Of a stretch of DNA of 64,000 nt, positions 11,276 through 25,330 are shown piece by piece (positions within the stretch are counted from its first letter, which is position 1; the number at the start of each line of letters is the position of its first letter). This DNA comes from Paraspadella gotoi (Eukaryota; Chaetognatha). A program made the translations under genes and the position numbers. The notes under the pieces were generated by a model. It did not search any database, had not been told where the DNA came from, and saw nothing but the letters and a program-made list of their open reading frames with translations. Location of the stretch: the NCBI GenBank assembly GCA_051294375.1, contig CM119264.1, positions 5,749,621 through 5,813,620 on the forward strand. Reading direction: 5' to 3'.

Positions 11276-14200
11276 CAAAAAGAAAATAACGCATTAAAAA
11301 TATTGTGCTGAGGTTCAATTAAATATACATCTATTTTTATTATCTTGTTTTTGGTCATTCTTTTTGGCATCAAAAGATAAGCCTAAGTATTGGTTAAGTG
11401 TGGTTTTTTTTTTCTTCTTATCGAGTTTGTACAATTACAGGTTTTTAATTAATTTACTTACCATACAAACTGAGTTCTAATACTGATAAAAGGTTGAGTC
11501 AGTGCACTGAACAATCGATATTTCTTTAAAATGTTGAGTCTTTTAACATACAAAAATCTGAGACTGATAAAGGAAAAAAAGTACAAACTAACATAATAAC
11601 AAAGTAAAGTTTTGTTTTTGCGTTGTAAGTAAAAATAAATCGTCACTAACATCTTAAAAATCGAGGAAGAAAGTAAGGAGTAGAAAAAAGTCGTGAGTAA
11701 ATAATCGGAGAAAAAGCTCTACTGGAAGAAAGAAAGCGAAAGGAGAAAATTAAGGAGACAATATTTAAAGGTGTTATAAAAACGTGCTGTAAAATAGGAG
11801 AAAAAGGAGAGAAACAAGAAGAAAAAGAAAGGAAATAGTAGAAAACTGTAATAAAGCGTAAAGAATTAAGTTGATCGTCGGACGTCTTATACCATAATTC
11901 TTTAGCCGCGCCTTTCTCTTTTTCTTTGCTTAATTAGTGTCCAAATTCACTAGAAAAAATATCAAATTTCTTACGTGTATAATCTGGCGCGATGGCGAAT
12001 GTTGGGGAGATAGTAGTAGAGATAGAGAGTGGGTTCGGGAGTGGCGCTGTCGTATTAGTAGTGTAGATGTTGAAGTATGTCGAGGTAGTCACGTTTATGA
12101 TCTGTTTCATGTGGAAAGTCTTCTATTGTTAAGGAGAGAAGAGAGATGAGATTGCGCTCATCGGTCACCGTAGATTTACAATTCGAAAGGACCAGCAGTG
12201 CACAGTTAGAAGCACGGAGACGAGAGAGATGGTGTGGGATATGGGTGTATAAGTAGTCGTTAGCTAGTAATCGCTCAACTTTCGATCGAGACAAATGGTG
12301 ACTTGGAGTTGATGACTTCCAATGTAATTTATATAATGTTTCAGGGACTTTGGGTATTAAGAGCCTCGATTTGGAAAGAGCAAAAAGATAATAGCGTAGA
12401 TAACTAGACATAGCAAATGGTGTTAGTGCGCTGTTCTATCTCGGTCGTGAAATGTGGCAATGTGAGAGAGATCGAGTCTCATAACGATGCGGAGAGTCAG
12501 AGTACTCTGACTCGGCTACTCGTCTAGCTCACTCGCCTACAATGACTGTAACGTAGAGCGTACTCTCAGTTCTCAGAGAGAGAGTACTGATCGGTCCTTC
12601 CCCTCGATCCGCACTCCCACGCATTTGTTTCTCCATCTCCTGCAATTTTCTTCGCCGGATTTTACTGAACCCTCATATCTCGTTTCTCGCTCTTCTCAAT
12701 CTTCCTTCTAAGCTTATCAAACTCGTTGTGTTACTCGTAGGTTCACAGTATCACAGCCGCTCACGCTAGCGGCGCCTAGAGTAATGTCTGCCATGTCCTC
12801 GGGTCGCTGACAATAAAATCGTAAATCCTATAAGGGTTGGGGGGGTGTAAGACGAAGGACTCCACTGGACAAAACTCTGAACTATGCCAGATAAAGCGGA
12901 AACCGCGGGACAAAAGAGGAAGACACGCAAGGGCCTCTCTCCTCTTCCGACTTACGTGCCTACGCCGCGACATCACTTCTCGCATTTGTACCTATCTAAA
13001 CCAGAGTAAATTAAACGAATTACAAAATTGTAACCTCGAGTTACCCATGTAAGGAAGGACACAAAGTGAATTTAAAAAAATATTCGAGAGCTTCACATCA
13101 CTATCTCTAGCCTCTCTGAATTTGGAGCAGAAAATTGGGTAAGTAAATCCTCAATCCCTTCCACAAATTATTCTGGCGTGCCTTCAATCAAGACTCGATT
13201 TAACCTCTCGCTTATCAACTTAGCTTCCCTATTCTTGAAGTGTTAATGTCTACTTACTATATATGGCTAACGTTGATTTTCGTTCATCTGTTTCGTCCGC
13301 TGAAAAGTATCAACATTCAGGCTTTGATTATACCTTTATTAATTTTTTTCTCTACCATCTGTCAGTTTCTACTCTTAGTTTTTAAATTGATACACAATTA
13401 ATCGTCGACAGTCATTATCTGTACAGAAACTCTAGTAATTCTCTACTCTCTTCTGATTCCGCTACTTATCAATGTAATAGGAAGGGTGGCGCGCGGCAGG
13501 GGTGGTTGGGGAGGGTCGGGGTGTCTAGCTCATAAACCGCGCGTCTGTTCAATGTATTCTCGTATTTCTACTAAGTTATATTCGGCTTTGTTCTCTTCTC
13601 GCGCTAGTCTCCGTCTCTTAATCGCTCCTATGTACGAGTATCGTTCTCGTGCGAGCGCTCTATCGTCCGCCGTTGAGGTATGCGATCGAGTACGCAGAGA
13701 GACGTCTTTTACGTTCGTGCGAGTTTCTCCTTTGATCACTAGGTCAGTTTTTTCGTCGAACTGACGAGCGAACGAGCAAAGGTACTGATCATATATCTCC
13801 ATGCAGAGCCTCCAATCGAGGTGCAAGATCATAATATTAAAATACTCAGAGAACTTATATCACACATATAATCCTTTAATGTACAATGATGTAAACTTGT
13901 AGTTTCATCACACAAAAGTCTTATCAATGACAACGAAATGAAACCAGAACACCTCTCACAATCAAAGACCGCATGAATAATCGGGAAAGGTCAATTGTGT
14001 CGGTGGTCAACAAACTCGAATAACACCCTGTTCCTCCTAAAATAATTTATAGCAGCAACTGCAAGAACCCAAGCGAGATCCTCTTGCGCTTTAGTTTGTC
14101 TTTAATAAAAACTGGTACGGCATACAAGGCCTACTAGTCGACGATAAGGCCAGTTCTCACCGGAGATCCCTCACGTCTTAATACCACTATCTTCACTTCA

Positions 14201-16050
14201 GTTTGGCGCATATTCACCCTGCGCGTTCCTTTTAGCTAGTCCATCAATCCAAAAATATTGCTCTTCTTTTCTTGCTATTTCAAGTTCTGCAACCATTTCT
14301 CTCTTTTGTCTGATCTCTTCTCTTTCCTGTCATCCCACACGTCTACCTGTCTCGCTTTCCTTCCTTTTGCTAAGCTCCTGATTGTCTCACTCAGCTGGTA
14401 TGCTCCATATAACTCGTCTAACTTGTCTCAGTGCATGCACTCGTGCATCTTTTAATCCTCTGTAGCATCGCCACTTATCATCTACGATCTGCGTTGGAGT
14501 ACATATGAGACAATCGAACGTCGTGATATCAGAACAGAACCATATACTCACCTGCAATCAAACCTCTACAAAAAATCGCGATCAGTCCTTCATTCTCTTA
14601 TCTGTTCTCTGCTAGATCCTCGGTATTTATTTTGCACACTGGTAGCCGCAGAGAGAAGACAGAACTTTCAATAAGAGGCACAGAGCGAGGAGGGTCTATG
14701 CAGACAATGCTGGAAGAGATGTAGATGGAGAGTCGGAGGATTTAGCTGAAAAGTGTAGTGCGAAAGCCGCGACAGACTGTGTGTGCGTGTGGCTTGGTTC
14801 AAGTGCTTGTAGAGGAGCGAGCAAAGCAGAGAGAGAGTAGTAGAGACGAGGACCAGAGAAGAGAAGAGAGAGAGAGGAGACGAGGAGAAGCAGAAGGAGA
14901 GGAGAGAGAGGAGAAAGAGAGTATAGAAGACGGAAGGAGGGAAGAGGGAACAGAAAATAGATTGTAAAGCCTGACGAAGGAGCTTGTGAGCGCGTAGTAC
15001 CGAAAGACTAATCTTACTATGTATGAGCATGATGTCAGAACATTCTATTGATCTTTGCTAGTGGGGGCTCTTTAAGGTCACTGACGTCTACTGTGTTCTC
15101 CTCTTTCTCCTAATTATATATCCTCGTCTACTCGCTAAGGCATAACTTCTCGATGTCGTAGTTTCTTAAGTCATTATTCTCAATCTATTACAAAAAAACA
15201 ACACAAAATGTTTTAAACTGACTAAAACTTATGTAACTCAATGCTGTCATCGAGGGTCAGAACTTTGCAAGGAAAGGTGAAAGTGCGAGAGCTATATGAA
15301 CCATCATGAACTATGATATCTATTACGAGGATCGGTTGAGATTAGATCGACAGTTCGAAGCATGCGTTGAAAGCGGCATGCTTTTTAGAGCATGATAAGC
15401 GCGAGAAGCTGAAAATAAGGTCTCTTGGTCATACGTACATGAGATGGCAGATGGGTTAAAGGATTGAGAAATATTAGCGTGCAATTCTGAAGATTAATAG
15501 CATGCGAATCGATGAGAATCTATATCTCAGGAGTCATACTACTGCCGAGACAGTTCCTGTTCTGGTAAAGGACAGGATCAGTTATTAGGCTGTAATTTAT
15601 GCGGATCCAGATCTTCCTTGCGGGTTTATGGTATTGTTAGGTCGTGAGAATCATAAGGCAATGGCAGCCTACTCACGCACACGGACGATATGACGCAGTG
15701 ATATTCTCATCCTCTTGCCACCCTTCTCCACGACCATATACGACTCGTGCCTTCGGGTGCGGTGGGCACGAATCGTCTCCTTCTCTCAGCATGATGTGTC
15801 TTCTCTCGGTCCCATCTCCTTCGTTACGATCTATCATCCGGTATAGCCTCTCCCACTTCTCTCCTTTCCCCTCACATTTCTCTCTCTCCGCCAGAAACTA
15901 CGAAAAAGGCGCTGCAGACTAGAGATCTTCGCCGCTCAGAGGTGAGGCATGAGCAAGTACGATCTCGTAGCTACAGAGAGGATCACTGCAGATACTCTAT
16001 CGAGATCGTCATCGTACGTATGGCTCTCTCTCCTTGTCGGTGCAGACTCT
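11276..16050. repeat. Indel-rich scrambled copy of flanking sequence (probable assembly artefact)
   Basis: About 11,285-12,590 read in reverse complement follows 7.6-8.76 kb with many one-base insertions and deletions. Examples are a GATCAACTTAATTCTT block and a TTTTGATGC-AAA-TGACCAAAAA block. From 12,595 to about 14,660 it follows 9,710-11,060 in direct order, including the hairpin, GTTGATTTTCGTTC and AGCAACTGCAAGAACC landmarks. Positions 15,190-15,240 match 6,645-6,690 inverted. The error style resembles uncorrected long reads used to fill a gap. ORFs here should be ignored. Confidence 0.75.
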
Positions 16051-18603
16051 GAAAAGATATCGTTAATAATAATGCGAAGCGGTGTCGGCTCGCCGCTGAG
16101 GCGGCGTCGGCTGCAGCGCCGTGAAAGGGGAATTAAAAACGGCGTGAGAACGTCCCTCGCCGCCAAAGGCAGCCGCCGCCCGCCGCCGCCGCCGCCGTTC
16201 AGTTTTCATATCCTTTTCATCGCCATTTTTCTTCGTCGTCTTTTGTGACGTCGACGTCGAAGTTCTAAAATTCCGTTGGAGGGCGGAAGTCGTTGCGTCG
16301 GTTTTAGGAAGAGGGGGGCGGTAGTGCAGCGTGGCGGTGAAAGCTGGGGGTGGCGAAAAAGAAGCATAGGGTGGCGCGGGTGATCAAGTAATAGCTCAAC
16401 ATGAGAAGAGAACATTTATTTCAAGTATTATGAATTTTTCATTGGCTTCTCCAATCTCCAATCTCGTTGCGAGGCGCATTTGAACTCCACTCGTAAAATC
16501 CCTTACCCCGATCACAACCGCCTTCCCTTCCTCACTTTTTCGACTTTCTTCGTTCTCGAGGCGGATTTAACCTCACTTCTTTTCTTGTCACGTCAAGCCT
16601 GATTTTGAGACATCAGGCCAAGACCTTCTTTCGACAGGCCTGGTGATGACAGGCTCCAAATAATGATGTGAATTGAAGTTTGATTATTTTCAATCTGACC
16701 GCTTGATTCGATTTTAATGATTGTAACTTCACCTGTCGATCTCGTGGTGCCTGGGTGGTTTTTCACACGCCTGATCACCGCCACGTGACGCCAGGCCTCG
16801 TCTTGTGATCTTGGGCCTGACGATTTTCAGTCAGATGGCGTGACAGGTCACGTGATTGAACGTGTCGACGGGCGACGTTTTCGCTCGTCCCCTCATTTCA
16901 CGCCTCGACTCTTTTTATGCCGTCTGAGCAAACTGGCCGGCGTTTGCCAGTAAAGCAAGCCAGTCAGCCGGTGCAATTTGCGTTGGATATTCCTTAGTAG
17001 TCTGTTTCAATTCTGTTATCAAAATACTATAGTAATACTTCATTTAGTTAACCTATGTTTCGATCTATTTTGGTGTCTACAAAACCGATCGCTCGTTAGA
17101 CTTTTATTGTATTTATTTAAATCAAATTGCTATGGAATCAATGAATAATTCATACATACAAACTGGCCTATCCATATCCCAATCAAAAACCTCTCCGCTC
17201 GCTAAAAGTATAGCGATGTGTAAGCGTCATCTCGTTCCATCGGAGGAATCTTCGAATTTCACGGACGAAATCACGAATGCAACGCTGACGTCGGGCATTC
17301 ACATTTCACAGACGCCGCATATCCGCTGTGAAATCTTTCGTTCGCGAATCTTAAGAGCAAAATTCTTTTTTTAGTACTTATTCTCTTCGCCTTCTTTTAT
17401 TTTTCTACTCTTCGTAAATCCGACTTATGCGGTTGTTCTCTTCATACGTGAGTCCAACCAACTATGGATTTTGCGATTTAAATAGTTTTTCAATTTTAAT
17501 ATATTATGTTTAGTGTTTCTTGGAGAAGGATCAGGTTAGGTCGGGATAAGGAAGCGTGTGGCGAATCATAGAGTGGGGGGGTCAGCGGTTTTTTGTTGAA
17601 AGGTGCAATTCTAGAGTCAGGGATATACGTTGCGTGGTTAGGAGTTGCAATTGCGGGTTTAAAAATTTCATATCAAGTCTAATGAGATTAGATTTAAATG
17701 ACATATTTCATTGATTAAGGAACAAAATTGATGAAAATTAATTTCCACTTTTCTTTCCGCTCAACTTCTTTTTTTTTTCTCTTTTCTCTCTCATGTCGGA
17801 TTAATAACATTTTTTCCTTCATTTTTTTCTCCTTTCTTCCTCTCTTTTTTCTTCTTCTCTTTCTCTCATTTCCTCTCTCTTCCTCTCTTTTCTTCTCTCT
17901 TCTTCTCTCTTTCCTCTCTTTCTCCTCTCTCCTTCCTTTCTCTTCCTCTCTTTTTCTTCTCTTCCTTTCTTTTCCTCTCTCTTCCTCTCTCCTCCCCCTC
18001 TTCCCTCTTTTTCCCTCTCTTCCTCTCTCTTCCTGTCTCTATCTCTCTCCTCCTCTCTCTTCCTTTCTTTTCCTCTCTCTTCTTCTCTCTTCTTCTCTTC
18101 ACTTTTCATCCTCAACTTACCTTCTTCTCACCATCCTTCCATTTCTAAACGCCCTACTCCCCCCCCCCCCCACGTCTAAAGCCTCTCGCAAAAAAAAACC
18201 TCATAAATCATTAGCTAAATGTGAAAATGCGAAATACGTGAAAATCCGGCATCGTAACCATTGGCGCCTCCTTTTGTTTGTTCCTCTTGTTTTTTTTTCT
18301 TTTTCTTTTTTTTTTTTAATTATTCTCTTTTTTTTTCTGTTTCGAATCGAGTTTTAAAATTTTTCCAAGGCGCGATATTTTGTTGAGTCTCTCCATCATT
18401 TCGAATTGACGCCATCTGCGATTTCTAATTTCCCATCGCTAATGACAGATATGAAATTTGCGATCAACGGCCACATCATCATCGATTTTTTAATCTTTAA
18501 TATGCAATCACCAAGCTCTCTAATAGCTTCCAGCATTTTTTCCCCTTTTTTGATCGCAGCATGAAACACAAATTATTTTTTTAACGAAGTTATTTTTATC
18601 AAT

Positions 18604-18680
<77 letters not shown>

Positions 18681-19375
18681 TCTCTCTCTCTCTCTCTCAC
18701 TCCAATCCATACTGTCACACATATCGCATCAATTACAAAGGAAAGATAGTTCTGCCCTTTTCCTTACAACAACTTCAGCTTTTTTCCGATGAAACTTTGT
18801 ATCTTTTTTTCCCGATATATTTGGTTTGCGTTTTTTTGTACCAGCGGCGGGATTTGCTTGAAGAGGGTCCTTCTTGCAAGCTTTAAACCGAATAGCTTGG
18901 TAGAAGGTTCGACGGGAGTAATACTTACTAATTGTTTTGCTTTATAAAAAATATAACTAATACGACCAAACCATAAAAGCTAGCAGGATGAACGCCAGGT
19001 TTTTCTGCAATTCAGTCAGCGACCAACTCTGTGACATCAAAGTCGTGATTTTCAACAGCATAAAAAACACGTCCACATTTGACATTTAACAAGAGAAATT
19101 TGAACTCAACGAGCAAATGGAACTAATATTACTATTGTCATTACAATCGAATTTTCTTACGGGAAAAGACTCGCGACACGACAACAAAAATAGGGAAAAG
19201 TCAATCGGAAGAAGGTTTGTGTTTCAAGAGACGAGTAACAAACGATCTCGAAAAAAAAATATTTAAAGGAAAAAGAAAAAGAAAAAAGAAAAGAAAAAGA
19301 AAAAAGAAAATGAATCGCGGAAAACGAGATTAAATGGTGAGGTGAGGTGAGAGAAAGATGACGACGAAGAATAAG
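16051..19375. other. Intergenic DNA with a GC-rich patch and pyrimidine tracts
   Basis: Positions 16,075-16,200 are unusually CpG/GCC-rich for this window and could be promoter-like, but no exon follows. Positions 16,600-16,860 have scattered AGGCCTG words and two CACGTG sites. Positions 17,820-18,110 are a CTTCCT-rich low-complexity tract and 18,606-18,699 a (CT)n microsatellite. An 80-codon ORF at 17,132-17,374 has no recognisable features. Confidence 0.45.
18606..18699. repeat. (CT)n microsatellite
   Basis: About 94 bases of nearly pure CT repeat with one CCATCT interruption. Confidence 0.95.
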
Positions 19376-22092
19376 AAAAAGATTTGGTTGGGAAAGAAGA
19401 TGATAACGAAGAATAAGAAAAATATTTGGTGGGGAAAAAGATGATGACGAAGAATATGAAAAGAAGGGTGAGAAAAAGAAGAGGAGTGACCATTGGACTA
19501 AAAAACGCGAGAAAATGAACTTACAAGGATTAGCTGAGGAAGAGAACATTTTTATTTACTACGATATATTAAACACAAATAATAAAACTTCGTCACCTTC
19601 CAATTTAATTTCGCTCGCTAAAACTCTTCCAGCAAATCCTTTTTCAGTTGTATAGTAGCAAATACTTTTCATAATCTCAAAAACAGTATTGATATCAATT
19701 ATGACCATAAAAAAAGATATATGCATATATTTATGAAATAGGTTCAGTGTGGGCCCATTTTTTAGGTGTCATCTGTAGGGCTGAGTTTGTTTAAAATACG
19801 ATATATGGAAATTTGAAATAGTCTAAACCAACTAAAATCGTGGTTCATTAAAAAAATAATTAATTAAAAATAGATGGATGCTAAATATGAAGATTACCCA
19901 AAAAGGAAACGACGATGGTGAAGAATAGAAAAATCGAATTTAAGAAGATGATGTTTAAAAAAAAAAGAAAATGAAAAATGAAGAAATCGATTAAAGAATC
20001 AAGAAAATGAAAAACCAGAAGAAAATTTCAAAGTCAACGAAGGAAAGGAAATCTGGAGAGATGATGGAGCTGTTCTTCCTCTTGTTGTTGCTGATGATGT
20101 TTTTGTTGTTGCTGTTATTGTTTTTTCGTTGTTGTTGCTGTTATTGTTGGTCGAATCCCGCTAGATGAAAAACATTAAATATCCGTTTTCTATGGAAATG
20201 ACGAAGAACCGCGGATAGAGTAAGAAAAAAAATCGAAAGAAGAAAATGATTAGAACCGGAACTTGGAGTTTCTTCTGGCGCTCTCTCTCTCTCTCTCCGT
20301 CACTATGTCTCTCTGTCTCTCTCTCTCTCTATGCTTTTTCACTCACTTTATCATTACCTTTCTTTTTTCATTTTTCTATTTTTCTTTGTTAAATTCTCAG
20401 TTTTTTTCTTTCTTTCTCCCTCCTTTCGTTTCCCTTTTCTTTACTTCATAACCTCACTCACGTCTAGCCCCCATCTCTACCCCATCTCTTCACCATCTCT
20501 TCACCATATCTACCCTATCTCTTCCCCATCTCTTACCCATCACTTCCCCATCTCTTCCNNNNNNNNNNNNNNNNNNNNNNNNNCACCCAAGAGAGAGATT
20601 CGGTCCGGAAATATCGCGACGAGGTGACGTGACGGTGGAAGAGGTTCACTGATTATTAATTGGAAATCTTATTGTCGTTGTTGTCGTTGATGTGATTTGG
20701 TGACTGTGACAAGGGGTCTGTATTGTACCAAGTTAGTTTTTAAGTTTCGAAAATTAACGTTAGTTTAGGATTACGTAACGGATTATTGGTTAAGGATTAG
20801 GAATAGGTTAGTGATTAGATATTGCAAGTTAAGAGATTAGGATTAATGGACTCGAGTTTATGGATTAGGTTACGGTTTCAATAATCGATTAGGACTAATG
20901 TAATTGAGCTGCTTTCCGGAAAAGATGACCATAATCTATTTGAACCGTTTTCTCTTTTAACAAAAAAAAAATGGGGTTTAAATAAGTTAAAATTAAGTAA
21001 AAAAAAAAACAACAAAGGAAAAAAAACAAATTGTTTTGTTTTCCTCTTCTGGGGCCAAAAAAACAAAAAAACAAAGACTCCGTTTCGTTGCGCGAACGAG
21101 AGAAAGACGCGTTTTCCCATTTCACGGCGCGCCCATGGAGTCACGTGATTTCACCGGTACTGCTCTCTCTCTCTCTTTCTCTCTCTCTCTGCTCTTCCTC
21201 CTTCCTCTTTCTGGATTCGCTCATCTTGCCCTGAGGTTTTTCGTCGGTCCGCCTCACACGTCGCCTCCTCGCGGCTTCTTACTTTTTTGAAAAAGAGAGA
21301 GAGATGGGGGAAGATTGGGGATAGAAGATGAGGTAGAGATGGGAGAGATAGGAAAATGGGGGAAGTGATGGTAGAGATTGGGGCAGAGATGGGGAAGAGA
21401 TGGGGGTACAGAGATGGAATAGAGATGGGGAAGAGATTGGGCCTTCTCTCGTTCGCGCAACGAAACGGGTTTGTTTTTTTGTTTTTTTGGGCCGCAGGAA
21501 GAGAAAACAAAACAATTTGTTTTGTTTTCCTTTTGTGTTTTTTTTTTTACTTAATTTTAACTTTGATTTAAAACCCCATTTTTTTTTGTTAAAAAGAGAA
21601 AACGGTTCAAATAGATTATTGGGGTCATCTTTTCCGAAAGCAGCTCAATACTTAGTCCTAATCTATTATGAAACGCGTAACCTAATCCATAAACTCGAGT
21701 CCATAATCCTAATCTCTAACTGCAATATCTAATCACTAACCTATTTCCCTAATCCTTAACCCAATAATCCTTTACTAATCCTAAACTAACTTAATTTTCA
21801 AACTTAAAAACTAACTTGGTACATACAGACCCCCTTGTCACAGTCACCAAATCACATTCAACGACAACAACGACAATAAGATTTTCAATTAATTATCAGT
21901 GAACCTCTTCACCGTCACGTCACCTCGTCGCGATATTTCCGACCGAAAAGATCTTCGGCTTCACCATCGCCTTTCACGTCATTCATCACAAAAGGTTTGT
22001 TTGTGAAAAGTATCAACATCGTTTATCACATCTCGTTCCACTTTTCACTTCGGTTCCATTTTTTCCGTTTCACTTTCGATGCTCGAAACGGA

Positions 22093-22129
<37 letters not shown>

Positions 22130-22612
22130 NNNNNNNNNNNNNNNNNNNNNNNNNNNNNNNNNNNNNNNNNNNNNNNNNNNNNNNNNNNNNNNNNNNNNNN
22201 NNNNNNNNNNNNNNNNNNNNNNNNNNNNNNNNNNNNNNNNNNNNNNNNNNNNNNNNNNNNNNNNNNNNNNNNNNNNNNNNNNNNNNNNNNNNNNNNNCAT
22301 TTAATTTGCTCAATATAGTTTTTACAATCCCCGTTTCCTTTTCTTGCTTTTCACTTTTCCTTTTTCCTTTCTCTCGCTTTTTCTTTTTAATTTCGCTGCT
22401 CGCCTTCTATTATCCCGACACCTGCTGCCCGACACAAGACCCGACAAAAAAGTCAATTCTCGACCGACAAAAACCTAGGACCAACCCAAGACGGACGGAC
22501 ATCCAGACAGAACTAAGTGAGAAAAGGCGATAACTAAAGGTTATATTGATTATACTTTTTCGACGTAGTAGGCGGTAGCGGTAGAGGCGGCGGCAACGGC
22601 GGAGGCGGCGCG
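19376..22612. repeat. Large duplicated block, copy 1
   Basis: This block aligns in order with 22,645-25,330. Shared landmarks include GATATATGCATATATTTATG, the TGTTGTTGCTG microsatellite near 20,080, AACCGGAACTTGGAG near 20,254 and GACGTAGTAGGC near 22,561. Copy 1 contains two gaps (20,559-20,583 and 22,130-22,297) and an inverted repeat (20,601-21,945) that copy 2 lacks. Differences are mostly single-base indels. No gene recognised. Confidence 0.8.
20601..21945. repeat. Long inverted repeat, about 500 bp arms
   Basis: The left arm 20,601-21,102 is the reverse complement of the right arm 21,446-21,945, with small indels; the spacer is 21,103-21,445. The arm ends read CGGTCCGGAAATATCG on the left and CGATATTTCCGACCG on the right. 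The inner ends are CGTTGCGCGAACGAGAG and its complement. The spacer carries the inverted form of the CCCATCTCTACC minisatellite. Confidence 0.8.
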
Positions 22613-22644
22613 GCGGAGAGAGGTATAGAGAGAGATAAGATTTT

Positions 22645-24821
22645 GGTTGGGAAACACAGATGATAACGAAGATAGAAAAATTTGGTGGGAAAAGATGATG
22701 ACGAAAAGAGATATGAAGCAAGAAGGTGGAAAAGAAGAGGAGTGACATTGGAGCTAAAAAACGCGAGAAAATGAACTTACAAGAGATTATGCTGAGAGAG
22801 ACATTTTTAATTTCTACGATATAATTAAAACACAAATAATAAAACTCGTCACCTTTCCAATTTAATTTCGCTCGCTAAAACTCTTCACAAATCCTTTTTC
22901 CAGTTACTAGTAGCAAAATACTTTCATAATTCAAAACAGTATTGATATCATATGACAAAAAAAAGATATATGCATATATTTATGAAATAGGTTCGTGGTG
23001 GGCCATTTTTTAGGTGTCTCTGTAGGGCGAGTTTTGGTTTAAATACGAATATATGAAATTTGAAATAGTCTATAACCAACTGAAAATCGTGGTTCATATA
23101 AAAAAAAAATTAATTAAAAAATAGATGGATGCTAAATATGAAGATTACAAAACCGGAAAGACGATGGTGACCAGAATAGAAAAATCGAATTTAAGAAGAT
23201 GATGTGTTAAAAAAAGAAAATGAAAATGAAGAAATCGATTAAAAGAATCAAGTAAAAATGAAAAACCAGAGAAATTTCAAAGTCAACGAAGGAAAGGAAA
23301 TCTGGAGAGATGATGGAGCTGTTCTTCCTCTGTTGTTGCTGATGATGTTTTTGTTGTTAGTGTTATTGTTTTTTCGTTGTTGTTGCTGTTATTGTTGTCG
23401 AATCCCGCTAGATGAAAAACATTAAATATCGCGTTTCTATGGAAATGACGAAGAACCGCGGATAGAGTAAGAAAAAAAATCGAAAAAGAAGAAAATGATT
23501 AGAACCGGAACTTGGAGGTTTCTTCTGGCGCTCTCTCTCTCTCTCTCCGTCACTATTGTCTCTCTGTCCTCTCTCTCTCTCTATGCTTTTCACTCACATT
23601 TTCATTACCATTTTTTTTTTTTTTTCATTTTTCTTTCTTTTTCATTTTGCTATTCTTTCTTTGTTAAATCTCCAGGATTTTTTTCTTTCGTTTCTCCCTG
23701 ACCTTTATCGTTTCTTTTCTTTACTTCATAAACCTCACTGAGTCTACTCTACCCATCGTCTTCACCATCTCAATTCACCCATAATCTTAACCTATCTCTT
23801 CCCCATCTCTTACCGCATCACTTCCCCAACTCTTTCCCAACTCTTCCCCATCTCTATTCCATCTCTACCCCATCTCTTCCCATCTCTGCCCCATCTCTTA
23901 CCCATCCTTCCCCATTTTCCCTATCTCTTTCCCATCTCTACCTCATCTCTATCCCCAACTCTTCCCCCCATCTCTATCTTTTTTCAAAAAGTTAGAAGCC
24001 GCGAGGAGGGACGTGAGGCGACCGACGAAAAATCCTCAGGGCAAATGAAGCGAAATCCAGAAAGAGGAGGAGGAAGAGCAGAGAAGAGAGAAGAGAGAGA
24101 GAGAGCAGACCGTGAAATCAACGTGACTCCATGGGGCGCGCGGTGAAATGGGAACGCGTCTCTCTCGTTCGCGCAACGAACGGTTTGTTTTTTGTTTTTT
24201 TGGCGAGGAAGAGAAAACAAACAATTTGTTTTGTTTCCTTTGTGTTTTTTTTTTTTATTAATTTTAACTTTTGATTAAAACCCAATTTTTTTTTGTTACA
24301 AAAGAGAAACGGTTCAAATAGATTATGGGGTCATCTTTTCCGAAAGCAGCTCAATCTTAGTCCTAATCTATTATGAAACGCGTAATCCTAATACCATAAA
24401 CTCGAGATCCATAATCCTAATCTCTAACTGGCAATATCTAATCACTAACCTATTTCCCCTAATCCTTAAACCCAATAATCTTACTAATTCTACTAACTTA
24501 ATTTTTCAAACTAAAAACTAACTTGGTACATACAGACCCCCCCGACCCCCCCCCCATTGTCACAGTCACCAAATCAACATTCACGACAACAACGACAATA
24601 ATTTTCAACTTAATTATCAGTGGAACCTCTTACACCGTCACGTCACTCGTCGCGAATATTTCCGACGCGAAAAGATCTTCGGGCTTCCCATGCGCCTTTC
24701 ACGTCATTCATCACAAAAGGTTGTTTGGAAAAGTATCAACATCGTTTATCACATCTCGTTCCCACCTTTTCACTTCGGTTCCATTTTTTCCGTTTCACTT
24801 TCGATGCTCGAAAACGGAGTT

Positions 24822-24917
<96 letters not shown>

Positions 24918-25330
24918 GTCTTCTCTTCCACCTCACACAAGTCATACCTTTTTTTCTCACTCCACAACACATAATTTTGCTCAATATAGTTTTTTATTTA
25001 CAATCCCCGTTTCCTTTTCTTTGGCTTTTCCAACTTTTCCTTTTTCCTTTCTCTCGCTTTTTCCTTTAATTTCGCCTGCTCGCCTTCTATTATCCCGAAC
25101 ACCTCCTGGCCCGACACAAGAACCCGAAAAAAGCTAATGCTCGGAACCCGACAAAAAACCTAGGACCAACCCAAGACGGGAGGACATGCAACATAAAGAA
25201 CTAAGTGGAGAAAAGGCGATACTAAAGGTTTATATTGATTATACTTTTTCGACGTAGTAGGCCGGTAGCGTAGAGGCGGGCGGCAACGGCGGAGGCGGCG
25301 CGGCAGGCGGCGGAGGGAAGCGGCAGCGGC
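22645..25330. repeat. Large duplicated block, copy 2
   Basis: Collinear second copy of 19,376-22,612, without internal gaps or the inverted arm. It runs through the CCCATCTCTACC minisatellite (23,750-23,975), a hinge at 23,985-24,170, degenerate CCTAAT words (24,355-24,500), a (CT)n tract (24,821-24,914) and a GGCGGCGG-rich end. It carries many small indels relative to copy 1. Confidence 0.8.
24821..24914. repeat. (CT)n microsatellite
   Basis: CT tract. The matching tract of copy 1 ends in the 168-base gap at 22,130-22,297. Confidence 0.95.

Noticed and set aside
17132-17374. 80-codon ORF of normal composition
   Set aside because: No homology, splice context or neighbouring exon supports it; the length is within chance expectation for this window.
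17819-18357. Long Phe/Leu/Ser and Lys/Arg/Glu ORFs
   Set aside because: They are translations of CTTCCT-type low-complexity DNA, open on both strands.
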